From Flavobacteriales bacterium (GTDB taxonomy: Bacteria > Bacteroidota > Bacteroidia > Flavobacteriales_F > PHOS-HE28): 64,000 bases of DNA. The position numbers were made by a program, and so were the translations under genes. The notes beneath the pieces were generated by a model. The model did no database searches. It saw only the letters and a list, made by a program, of their open reading frames with translations, and was not told the origin of the DNA. Location of the stretch: positions 310,001-374,000 of the forward strand of contig JADJKO010000001.1 of the NCBI GenBank assembly GCA_016705955.1, written 5' to 3'. Of this stretch, positions 24,673 to 32,698 are shown piece after piece; positions within the stretch are counted from its first letter, which is position 1; each line of letters opens with the position of its first letter.

Positions 24673-27237
24673 TCAGTACAGCAAGTTGTTCTGGTTCCCG
24701 TACGGCCGACGTTGCTCGAATTTCATGTCGCGGAGCAAACTCGCCTTCACGTTGATCCGGAACATGAAGCTCTTCCTTACCCCGATGGGGATGATGTTGA
24801 AATTGAACTCCCAGCAGTGCAGGTCCCAATAGAGGTTCAGTGAGGTGGGCGTGAATTCCTTGGCCACGATGTCGTAGCCGCTGCTCCAACCCAGCTTCCA
24901 GTATTTCATCACGGTCACGTCGCCGTTGAAGAGCACGCTCTGTCGCTCGGTATCCGTGCTGGTACCCCCGGAGTAGGCGCGACTGAGATCATAACTGTAG
25001 TTCACGCCGAGTCGCCACGGCAGACTGAAATTCACCCGAGCACCTTTGCCGGGATCGCTGTCCCGTACCACTTCCTGATCATTGGTATTGGCCTTTGGCG
25101 TCTGGCCGTATCGCTTGCTCTTCTGGTCGAAGCCGGCTGCCACGTTGGTGTACAGCATCCGCGCCAACGCGCCGCTCACGCTCCGTTCGCTTCGATCGAT
25201 GCGTTGGCCGAGGCCATCCACCGCGTAAGGGTCCCACGTACTATTCAGGTTGATGTTGATCGTGTTGAAGAGTGCCGTCCGTGCTGCGATACTGATCGGC
25301 GACCACTGCACGCTGTCCTTCAAGAGGTCGTAGCTCGTGTTGATGCCGAGGAAGTCGATCAGCTTGATCTTCTTGTACGTGATCTCTTCGGATCGACCGG
25401 TGCTGTCCGCTGGAGCCTTGCGGTCGCGCACTTTCGCTTCCACGTTCTGGATCAGTCCGAGGTTCAGCGATCCGCTCTCACCCGTGCTGGGTTCGCCGTA
25501 GATCCCGATCTGGTAAGGCGAATACGTGGAGAGGGCACCATTCACGCCGAAAGGACCTTCGATGCGCGTGCTGTTGTCCGGTCGGTAGCTGAGCCCGGCG
25601 GTGGGGGTGATGGTGTGCCGGATCGCCTTCAGCCCGTTCCCGCGGAAGGAATACATGCCGTACAACTTGCTCGTGAACGTCACGCCCATGCTGTATTCGG
25701 GCGGTGCGGCGAACTTCTGGATCGTGTCCGTGATGGTGTACGTGGTGTCCGCATCGCTGATCACGCGTTTGCGCAGTTGATCGAAGTACATGCGGTCCGT
25801 GAATCGGAACTCCGGGTTCACACTGAAGAAGCGGTTCTTCAGCGTGGTGGTCAACGCGGCGGTATGGCGAAGACCGTTGCGCGCTTGCCCTGCCAAGGCA
25901 GGGACGTTCTCCAAATACAGGTGCTCTTCGGTGGTGCTGAGACGGTTGTCGAAGTTGGTGGTCCAGTTCACGGCGAGTTGGTCGTACCACCGGCTTGCCG
26001 ACCCCGCTGGACGCAGCATCTGGATCGGCAGGATCCGCTGAACGTTGAAGGTGATCGCAGGCAGTGTGATGTCAAAGGTGCGGTTGATGGTGTTCTGCCT
26101 GTGCAGCGCATTCACACTGAGCGTGTAGGGCTTGCCCGGCCACAAGTGCGTCCATGCGATGTTGCTCTGGAACGTATTGCTCAGGTAGTCGCTGACGCTG
26201 CTGTTGAAGTTGTTCGTGTAGTTCCTGCTCGTGCCCACGTTCACACTCGCGCTGAAGCGATCCGTGAGGCTGGCGCGTGGATCCACGGTGTGGTTCCAGT
26301 TAATGAAGAAGTTCCGTGTGCGGCTGAAATCCGGGAACTCCGGATCACTGTTCAACAAGGTGCTGTGGCTCACTTGTAGGCCACCGTTGTACCGGTACCG
26401 TGAACGGTAACGCGCGTAGCCCTTCAATGCCCAACTGCCCCGGCTGTAGATGTCGCCGGTGAGTTGCAGGTCCACCTTCTCGCCCAAGGGCTGATACCAA
26501 CCGCCGTTCAACAGGTAGTAGCCCAAGGATTGATTCACGCCCCAGACCGGAATGAGCACCCCGCTACTTCCACCTTTCTTGTTGGGAAAGAACCCAAAGG
26601 GAACGGCGAGCGGCAGGGGCACCTTGCGCACCTTCAAGTACGCCGGCCCGGTGATGATCTTGTCGTCGGGGATCACCATCATGCGGCCTACCTGGAAGTG
26701 GTAGTGCGGGTTCGGACGATCGCAGGTGGTGAGCTTGCCGCCAAGGCTGTGTACCTCACCGTTCGCCAGTCGTTTGCTCAGGCTGGCATGCACCCATGCT
26801 TCCTGTTCCTGTGTGCGCACCTCGCGGATCAACCCCTGATTCGTGCGGAAACTGTACCGGATGCTGTCCGCATCGATGGTGTGCCCGCCCTGTGTGAAAC
26901 TGGGTTTGCCGCCAATTTTCCCCGTGCTGTCCAACGCACCAAAGGCCTGTGCTTCCTCGTTCTTGAAGTTGAACGCGATCCGGTCCGCGCTGAGCTGGAT
27001 ATCCTGGTAATGCACCGAGGCGGCACCGAAGAGGTACACGGTTTGCCCGTCCAGGTCGTAACGGATACTGTCGCGGGCCTGATAACGGACCTCCTCCTCC
27101 AACTTCTGCGCGTGCAGGCCGGACGCTACACACATCAACATGAACGTGATGAAAACTGGAACGCAGATCGACCTCCCTGCGCAGGAGCGGCCCCTAGTTT
27201 CGCGCCACGAGGGCCGGATGCGTCGCGCTACCGTCAT
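24673..27237 (-). CDS. lptD: LPS-assembly outer-membrane protein LptD
   Basis: An 854-residue protein, predicted to insert LPS into the outer leaflet of the outer membrane. The N-terminus has an OstA-like jellyroll (YLFGAASVHYQDIQLSADRI, SFRTNQGLIREVRT), followed by a large beta-barrel (from PFGFFPNKKGGSSGVLIPVWG onward, with alternating aromatic strands) to the C-terminus. Chosen start: the ATG at 27237, which has GGAG 6 bases before it and a -7 element at 27267-27275; the resulting signal peptide is long (cleaved after GLHAQ at about residue 44). Divergent from the amidase gene; this pairing is common in Bacteroidota. Confidence 0.85.
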   Translation of the reverse strand: MTVARRIRPSWRETRGRSCAGRSICVPVFITFMLMCVASGLHAQKLEEEVRYQARDSIRYDLDGQTVYLFGAASVHYQDIQLSADRIAFNFKNEEAQAFGALDSTGKIGGKPSFTQGGHTIDADSIRYSFRTNQGLIREVRTQEQEAWVHASLSKRLANGEVHSLGGKLTTCDRPNPHYHFQVGRMMVIPDDKIITGPAYLKVRKVPLPLAVPFGFFPNKKGGSSGVLIPVWGVNQSLGYYLLNGGWYQPLGEKVDLQLTGDIYSRGSWALKGYARYRSRYRYNGGLQVSHSTLLNSDPEFPDFSRTRNFFINWNHTVDPRASLTDRFSASVNVGTSRNYTNNFNSSVSDYLSNTFQSNIAWTHLWPGKPYTLSVNALHRQNTINRTFDITLPAITFNVQRILPIQMLRPAGSASRWYDQLAVNWTTNFDNRLSTTEEHLYLENVPALAGQARNGLRHTAALTTTLKNRFFSVNPEFRFTDRMYFDQLRKRVISDADTTYTITDTIQKFAAPPEYSMGVTFTSKLYGMYSFRGNGLKAIRHTITPTAGLSYRPDNSTRIEGPFGVNGALSTYSPYQIGIYGEPSTGESGSLNLGLIQNVEAKVRDRKAPADSTGRSEEITYKKIKLIDFLGINTSYDLLKDSVQWSPISIAARTALFNTININLNSTWDPYAVDGLGQRIDRSERSVSGALARMLYTNVAAGFDQKSKRYGQTPKANTNDQEVVRDSDPGKGARVNFSLPWRLGVNYSYDLSRAYSGGTSTDTERQSVLFNGDVTVMKYWKLGWSSGYDIVAKEFTPTSLNLYWDLHCWEFNFNIIPIGVRKSFMFRINVKASLLRDMKFEQRRPYGNQNNLLY

Positions 27238-27266
27238 TGCTCCATATTCCTCACGGAAAAGCAGGC

Positions 27267-27275
27267 CGAAAAGTA
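27267..27275 (-). promoter_or_regulatory. Probable -7 element TACTTTTCG for lptD
   Basis: A one-base-longer version of TACTTTCG in the divergent lptD/amidase interval, about 29 bases before the chosen lptD start. Confidence 0.35.
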
Positions 27276-27295
27276 CGCATCGCCCTTCGCGCACC

Positions 27296-28444
27296 ATGGA
27301 ACGCCAACTTGGCTTGTATCGTATCCTCCTTTGCTTCATCGCATCTGTTGTGATCATTGGAGGTGCCTTCGCACAAGGACGCGATCCCTACCTGATCAGG
27401 ACCGTGGTGCTGGATGCGGGACACGGAGGAAAGGATCCGGGCAATCTGGGTACCGGGCGTTACAAGACCACGGAGAAGGCTGTTTCACTCAATGTGGCAC
27501 GCCTTGTCGGGAAGTACATCAACGAGAACTTCCCCGATGTGAGGGTGATCTACACCCGTGAGGATGATCGCTTCGTGGAGTTGATGGAACGCACCCAGAT
27601 CGCCAATCGCGCGAAGGCCGATGTGTTCATCAGCATCCACTGCAATGCGAACGACAGTCATGACCCGAACGGCTGCGAGACCTACGTGATGGGCTTGCAC
27701 AAGACCGAGGCGAACATGCGCGTGGCGCAGAAGGAGAACGCGGCGATCCTGATGGAAGAGGGCCATGAGTTGAAGTACGATGGTTATGATCCGAAGGATC
27801 CCGAGAGCCAGATCGCGCTCAGCCTTCGTCAGAATGTCCACCTCGGCCAAAGCCTGAGGTTGAGTGACCTCATCCAGAAACAGTTCAAGGATCGTGTGGG
27901 GCGGCCGGACCGTGGCGTGAAACAGGCGGGCTTCCTGGTGATCAGCTACACCACCATGCCAGCGGTACTTGTGGAATTGGGCTTCCTCACCAACGTGACC
28001 GAGGAGGACTACCTCCAAAGCGAAGACGGGCAGGACTATATGGCCAGCGCCATCTACCGCGCCTTCAAGGAATATCGTTCGGAAGTGGAAGGCGGCATGG
28101 CCACGCCGACGAATGAGGCAAAGCCGGATAGCACACTGGTGGCATCCCGCACGGGCATCGGCACATTGCCGAAGGACGCGGTTCGCTTCAAGGTGCAGAT
28201 CGCGACCAGCACCAAGCGCATCGACGTGAAGCCGAAGAACTTCAACGGCATGGAGGGCGTGGAGGAGCACCAAGGCCAGGGACTGTACAAGTACACAGTG
28301 GGAAGCGAACCCACCTTGGATGAGGCACGGGTGATCCAGAAGCAATGCCGCGAGAAGGGATTCGACGGTGCGTTCATCGTGGCCTTCCGGAATGGTGAAC
28401 GCATCGATCTACAGGAAGCGGTTAATTTGGCCCGTGGCCGATAG
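27296..28444 (+). CDS. N-acetylmuramoyl-L-alanine amidase (Amidase_3)
   Basis: A 382-residue exported enzyme that cleaves the amide between muramic acid and the stem peptide. Signal peptide MERQLGLYRILLCFIASVVI... to AFAQ. Zinc/catalytic landmarks: VVLDAGHGGKDPG (His), ISIHCNAN (His), and VLVELGFLTN (catalytic Glu). The C-terminal 90 residues (RFKVQIATSTKRIDV, YKYTVGSEPTLDEARVIQKQ) are SPOR-like and would bind denuded glycan. It leads a run of five same-strand genes ending with the Fe-S pair. Confidence 0.93.
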   Translation: MERQLGLYRILLCFIASVVIIGGAFAQGRDPYLIRTVVLDAGHGGKDPGNLGTGRYKTTEKAVSLNVARLVGKYINENFPDVRVIYTREDDRFVELMERTQIANRAKADVFISIHCNANDSHDPNGCETYVMGLHKTEANMRVAQKENAAILMEEGHELKYDGYDPKDPESQIALSLRQNVHLGQSLRLSDLIQKQFKDRVGRPDRGVKQAGFLVISYTTMPAVLVELGFLTNVTEEDYLQSEDGQDYMASAIYRAFKEYRSEVEGGMATPTNEAKPDSTLVASRTGIGTLPKDAVRFKVQIATSTKRIDVKPKNFNGMEGVEEHQGQGLYKYTVGSEPTLDEARVIQKQCREKGFDGAFIVAFRNGERIDLQEAVNLARGR

Positions 28445-28459
28445 CCGTTCAGCGCACCC

Positions 28460-29113
28460 ATGAAGATCAAACGGGAGTACAGCATTGCAGCCGTGGTGCT
28501 CGGCGGCATCGTGCTGCTGATCTTCGGGATGAACTTCCTCAAGGGTCTGGACCTCTTGCAGAAGAGCAATGTGTACCATGTCGTCTACCGGGATGTTTCC
28601 GGGGTCACCAGCGCGAGTCCGGTGTTCTTCAACGGATTGAAGGTAGGCCAGGTGATCGGTACGGAAATGTTGCCGGATGGCTCCGGCCTTATCGCCATCA
28701 GCTTCCAGTTGAACGAGCGTAAGCTGCCGTTGCCACGGGATAGCAAAGTGGAGATCTACAGCGCCGACCTGTTCTCCAGAGCGTTGCGCATCGTCCTTGG
28801 CGATGACAAACTGCACAGTGCGCATCCCGGGGATACGCTTCAAGGCAACACCCAACTCAGTCTCTCGGACGCGGTGAGCGAACAGATCGACCCACTGAAA
28901 GCGAAGGCCGAGTCCATACTCGCCAATGTGGACAGCCTGCTCAGTTCCATGCAGCAACTGATCAACCCGCAAACGATCGGCGACATCGACACCAGCTTCA
29001 GCAACATCCGGAAGGCGTTGGAGATCTTGAGCACCACGGCTCTCCGGCTGGACCAGCTCGTGGCGACGCAGAGTGCATCGCTCAGTGCCACAATGCGCAA
29101 CTTGGAAAGGTGA
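28460..29113 (+). CDS. MCE/MlaD family protein, N-terminal part (gene split by a frameshift)
   Basis: A 217-residue protein. One transmembrane helix (SIAAVVLGGIVLLIFGMNFL) anchors it in the inner membrane and the MCE domain follows (VYHVVYRDVSGVTSASPVFFNGLKVGQV, about residues 35-110). MCE proteins form rings that carry phospholipids across the periplasm. The reading ends NLER-TGA, and the natural continuation starts in the -1 frame at the overlapping GTG (29110). One missing base in GAAAG(C)GTGAGC would join the two parts as NLESVSGTLA. Confidence 0.85.
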   Translation: MKIKREYSIAAVVLGGIVLLIFGMNFLKGLDLLQKSNVYHVVYRDVSGVTSASPVFFNGLKVGQVIGTEMLPDGSGLIAISFQLNERKLPLPRDSKVEIYSADLFSRALRIVLGDDKLHSAHPGDTLQGNTQLSLSDAVSEQIDPLKAKAESILANVDSLLSSMQQLINPQTIGDIDTSFSNIRKALEILSTTALRLDQLVATQSASLSATMRNLER

Positions 29114-29475
29114 GCGGCACACTCGCATCCAACAGCGATGAACTGGATCGCACCTTCCACAACCTCGATACGCTCAGTGCGGAGTTGGCGCGCGGCCGCT
29201 TCAAACAGATCCTCGACGAAATGGCGCAGACCAGCACCGAACTGCGCAAGATCACTGCGGGGGTCAACAACGGGGAGGGTACCATGGGCAAGCTGATGAA
29301 GAACGACAGCCTTTACCTGAACCTGAATGCTGCCACCGCTGAACTGGATCTACTGTTGGAGGATCTGCGGCTGAACCCGAACCGTTACTTCAGTCTATTC
29401 GGGAAAAAGGATCGCCTGCCGAAGCTGAGTGACAGCGATGTGCAGCGCATCAAGGATGCCATGAAGAAGCCATGA
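29110..29475 (+). CDS. MCE/MlaD protein, C-terminal part (split gene)
   Basis: A 121-residue fragment, GTG start overlapping the upstream stop as GTGA. It holds the helical region expected after an MCE domain (SNSDELDRTFHNLDTLSAEL; VNNGEGTMGKLMKNDSLYLN) and ends GKKDRLPKLSDSDVQRIKDA. The GEGTMGKL and LYLNL motifs are standard in Bacteroidota MlaD-like proteins, which are normally a single polypeptide of about 330 residues. Either a sequencing indel, a real mutation with re-initiation, or frameshifting. Confidence 0.75.
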   Translation: MSGTLASNSDELDRTFHNLDTLSAELARGRFKQILDEMAQTSTELRKITAGVNNGEGTMGKLMKNDSLYLNLNAATAELDLLLEDLRLNPNRYFSLFGKKDRLPKLSDSDVQRIKDAMKKP

Positions 29476-30800
29476 TGGAACGGATCCTCTTCGCGCTGTT
29501 GCTGGTGGGGGCCACCGTGCTCTTTTCGCGGAACATCCTTAGGATCACACGCAACATCAAGCTCGGCAAGGACGTCGACCGCACCGATCGTAAAGGCGAA
29601 CGTTGGGCGTTGATGACGCGTGTGGCCCTCGGCCAGAGCAAGATGGTGGTGCGCCCTGTCGCTGGCATCCTGCACATGATCGTGTACGCGGGCTTCGTCA
29701 TCATCAACATCGAAGTGCTGGAGATCCTCATTGATGGACTCTTCGGAACGCACCGCGTCCTCAGCTTCATGGGTGGCCTCTACGACTTCCTCATCGGCAG
29801 CTTCGAATGGCTTGCGCTCGGCGTGTGGGTGGCCTGCGCCATCTTCCTCGTGCGCCGGAACATCATCAAGGTGAAGCGCCTCGTGATGAAGGAACTCGAC
29901 GGGTGGCCGAAGACCGATGCCAACCTGATCCTCGTTACTGAAATAGCGTTGATGACGGCCTTCCTTCTTATGAATGGCGCGGATCAACTCTTGGCATGGC
30001 GTGGTGAAGGCCACTATGTCACGGCCGGTGCATTCCCGGTAAGTGATGCGATCGCGATCGCATTGGACAACTGGTCCACCGCTTCGCTGATCACTCTGGA
30101 ACGGGCGGCTTGGTGGTTCCACATCATCGGCATACTCGCCTTCCTCAACTACCTCGTGGTGAGCAAGCACTTGCACATCCTGCTCGCCTTCCCGAATGTG
30201 TGGTACAGCAAGCTCGCGCCGAAGACTGAAATGACGAACATGCCGCGCATCACCGGTGAAGTGAGGAGCATGCTGGATCCTTCCGTTCAACCCCCGGTTC
30301 CTGTTGCGCGCACCGTTGCGGGTATGGAGATGACCGAGCGCTTCGGCGCCAAGGATGTCTTCGACCTGAGTTGGAAGAGCTTGATGGATGCGTATAGCTG
30401 CACCGAGTGTGGCCGTTGCACGAGCGAATGCCCCGCGAACCTCACAGGCAAATTGCTCAGTCCGCGCAAGATCATGATGGACACGCGCGACCGCTTGGAG
30501 GAAGTGGGCAAGGTGATCGACGCGAAAGGCAAGTGGGAGGACGACGGCAAGAGCTTGCACTCAAGAGTCAGCGAAGAGGAATTGTGGGCTTGTACCACTT
30601 GCAACGCTTGCACACAGGCTTGTCCGGTGAACATCGATCCGGTGGAGATCATTCTGGAGATGCGCCGCTACCTGGTGATGGAGGAGAGCAAAACGCGGCC
30701 TGCCCTTACCACCATGTTCAACAACGTGGAGAACAACGGCGCCGCGTGGGCTTTCGGTCCAGATCGCAGAATGGAGTGGGCGGAAGAAATGAACCGATGA
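29472..30800 (+). CDS. Membrane Fe-S protein (NarI-like domain fused to two 4Fe-4S clusters)
   Basis: A 442-residue protein. Residues 1-230 are membrane helices resembling a nitrate-reductase gamma/HdrE cytochrome domain with spaced His residues (ILHMIVYAGF, WWFHIIGILAFLNYLVVSKHLHI). Residues about 310-400 hold two ferredoxin motifs, CTECGRCTSECP and CTTCNACTQACPV. Likely shuttles electrons between the quinone pool and the CCG protein encoded next. The start overlaps the MCE stop as ATGA. The genes form one transcription unit with the amidase and MCE gene, though the physiological link is unknown. Confidence 0.9.
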   Translation: MMERILFALLLVGATVLFSRNILRITRNIKLGKDVDRTDRKGERWALMTRVALGQSKMVVRPVAGILHMIVYAGFVIINIEVLEILIDGLFGTHRVLSFMGGLYDFLIGSFEWLALGVWVACAIFLVRRNIIKVKRLVMKELDGWPKTDANLILVTEIALMTAFLLMNGADQLLAWRGEGHYVTAGAFPVSDAIAIALDNWSTASLITLERAAWWFHIIGILAFLNYLVVSKHLHILLAFPNVWYSKLAPKTEMTNMPRITGEVRSMLDPSVQPPVPVARTVAGMEMTERFGAKDVFDLSWKSLMDAYSCTECGRCTSECPANLTGKLLSPRKIMMDTRDRLEEVGKVIDAKGKWEDDGKSLHSRVSEEELWACTTCNACTQACPVNIDPVEIILEMRRYLVMEESKTRPALTTMFNNVENNGAAWAFGPDRRMEWAEEMNR

Positions 30801-31588
30801 GCGAACCGATCAACATACCCACCATGGCCGGGTTCGCGGCTAAAGGCGAAGTACCCGAAGTGCTCTTCTGGTTGGGCTGCATGGGTGCCTTCGACGATCG
30901 TGCCCGCAAGATCACCAAGGCGTTCGTGCGGATCCTCAACGCTGCCAAGGTGAAGTTCGCCGTGCTCGGCCAGGAGGAATCCTGCACCGGCGACCCGGCG
31001 CGCCGCGCAGGCAACGAGTTCCTCTTCCAGATGCAGGCATTGCAGAACGTGACCACCTTGAACGGTTACGGTGTGAAGCGCATCGTCACCGCTTGTCCGC
31101 ACTGTTTCAACACCTTGAAGAACGAATACCCTGCGCTTGGTGGGAGTTACGAGGTGTTGCACCACACGCAGTTCATCAACACCTTGATCAAGGAGGGCCG
31201 CATCAAGATCGAGGGCGGAAGCTTCGCTGGCAAACGCATCACCTTCCACGACCCGTGTTACCTCGGTCGCGGCAATGGCGAGTACGAAGCACCGCGTGAG
31301 GTCTTGTTGAAGCTCGATGCCGCCCTGGTGGAGATGAAGCGCAGCAAACAGAACGGATTGTGTTGCGGAGCCGGTGGCGCGCAGATGTTCAAGGAAGCCG
31401 AGCCCGGCAACAAGGAGGTGAACATTGAACGCAGCGAGGAAGCGTTGGCCGCATCACCCGATATCATCGCGGCCGGTTGTCCGTTCTGCAACACCATGCT
31501 CACCGATGGCGTGAAGCACTTCAACAAGGAAGGCGAAGTGGTGGTGAAGGATGTGGCGGAGTTGATCGCCGAGGCGGGGGATCTGTAG
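30797..31588 (+). CDS. CCG-domain (Fe-S) protein, HdrB/GlpC-like
   Basis: A 263-residue cytoplasmic protein with two CCG-type cysteine-rich domains, as in HdrB, GlpC and LutA. The first has FWLGCMGAFDD plus CPHCFNTLKNEYP; the second has DPCYLGRGN, LCCGAGGAQMFKE and AAGCPFCNTML. Such domains bind unusual 4Fe-4S clusters at disulfide or quinone sites. The ATG at 30797 overlaps the previous stop (ATGA), so it is translationally coupled to its membrane partner. The electron donor or acceptor is unknown. Confidence 0.9.
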   Translation: MSEPINIPTMAGFAAKGEVPEVLFWLGCMGAFDDRARKITKAFVRILNAAKVKFAVLGQEESCTGDPARRAGNEFLFQMQALQNVTTLNGYGVKRIVTACPHCFNTLKNEYPALGGSYEVLHHTQFINTLIKEGRIKIEGGSFAGKRITFHDPCYLGRGNGEYEAPREVLLKLDAALVEMKRSKQNGLCCGAGGAQMFKEAEPGNKEVNIERSEEALAASPDIIAAGCPFCNTMLTDGVKHFNKEGEVVVKDVAELIAEAGDL

Positions 31589-31678
31589 ATAGGACAGGGA
31601 TCAGCTCCGTACTTCACTCCCGTATTTACATTGGGGCCGATCCATTCAGGCATCGGAACCGTAAGAAGAAGCGTCACC

Positions 31679-32197
31679 ATGAACGAGCTAGCGATGAACA
31701 CCGAAGCACCTTCCCCCATCCGCACGATCGATACCATGCCTGCCTACGCGCGTGTATGGGTGTACAAGGCCGCGCGCGCACTCAGCCACGCCGAGCAGAA
31801 ATTGGTACGTGAGCGCGGTGTGGCATTCACTTCGACATGGGCTGCGCATGGCAGTCAGCTGGATGCCTGTGTGGATGTGCTGCATGACCGGTTCGTGGTG
31901 GTGGGGGTGGATGAGGCACAGGCCGAGGCCAGCGGTTGTAGTGTGGATAAGAGCGTGGGATTCATCAAGCAGTTGGAACACGACCTCAACCTGATGCTCA
32001 CGGACCGCATGGTGGTGGTGTATGAGCGCGATGGTGAAGCAGCAAGCTGCCGGTTGCAGGAACTTCCCGATCTGCTCAAAGAAGCCGTGATCACACCGGA
32101 CACCATCGTCTTCGATGACCTCGTGGGGACCGTCGCCGACCTGCGCGCACGGTTCCGCGTTCCGCTGAAGAGCAGTTGGATGCAGCGCTTCCTCTGA
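31679..32197 (+). CDS. Bacteroidota protein annotated as ABC transporter ATPase
   Basis: A 172-residue protein matching a family found across Bacteroidota: ARVWVYKAARALSHAEQ, then WAAHGSQLDACVDVLHDRFV, ASGCSVDKSVGFIKQLE and DTIVFDDLVGT, ending SSWMQRF. No Walker A or B motif is present, so the usual database name is misleading and the function is unknown. A -7-like TACATTGG lies about 50 bases upstream. The ATG of MPAYARVW (31736) is a possible shorter start. It follows the Fe-S pair, as often seen in the phylum. Confidence 0.8.
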   Translation: MNELAMNTEAPSPIRTIDTMPAYARVWVYKAARALSHAEQKLVRERGVAFTSTWAAHGSQLDACVDVLHDRFVVVGVDEAQAEASGCSVDKSVGFIKQLEHDLNLMLTDRMVVVYERDGEAASCRLQELPDLLKEAVITPDTIVFDDLVGTVADLRARFRVPLKSSWMQRFL

Positions 32198-32290
32198 GCG
32201 TCCTTCCCGATCACTTCTTGATAACTCGCGCAGTCCCATAACGGGATCCGCGTGTGTGCGTCGGACCTTCGGGCTCAACCTCGAACACGC

Positions 32291-32698
32291 ATGCGGACCG
32301 AAGCCGATCGCTGGCTGGGCGCCCTCTTCCACGGATGGGTGGAGTTGCTCACGCTTTTCCTGATGCTCCTTGTCGCACTGGCCATCATCGGCTGGTGCTG
32401 GAACCGCGGCTTTCGTCCAGCCGATCGTGGCCCAGTGGTGCCGGTGATGTTGTTGTTGGTCGGCTATGGACTCATCCTGTTGTTGCGCGCGTTCAAGCAT
32501 GATCATTGGGCGGCGATCACCATCGGCGTGGCGGTGTTGCTTTCAGGTTTCATCGGTCGCGGATCACATCCGCGCGGACTGTGGACCCCGGCGATCATCA
32601 TCGCGGCGCTACTCGGCCTCGGACTCAACTTGAGTGCAGCAGCCTTGGTACTGGTCGTTGCCTTGGCGCTTTTGCTCAGTGCGCGCAGTGGACGATGA
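32291..32698 (+). CDS. Four-helix membrane protein preceding the CotH genes
   Basis: A 135-residue integral membrane protein with about four to five hydrophobic segments (WVELLTLFLMLLVALAIIGW, VVPVMLLLVGYGLILLL, AITIGVAVLLSGFIG, then two more). No family is recognised. Its stop overlaps the CotH start (ATGA), so it belongs to a three-gene unit with the CotH-like proteins and may anchor or assist them. Confidence 0.75.
   Translation: MRTEADRWLGALFHGWVELLTLFLMLLVALAIIGWCWNRGFRPADRGPVVPVMLLLVGYGLILLLRAFKHDHWAAITIGVAVLLSGFIGRGSHPRGLWTPAIIIAALLGLGLNLSAAALVLVVALALLLSARSGR

Noticed and set aside
25204..26379. 391-codon frame on the + strand
   Set aside because: Antisense to lptD; no start context or domain.
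31679..32197. ABC transporter ATPase function
   Set aside because: The family carries that name, but no Walker A, Walker B or signature motif can be seen.
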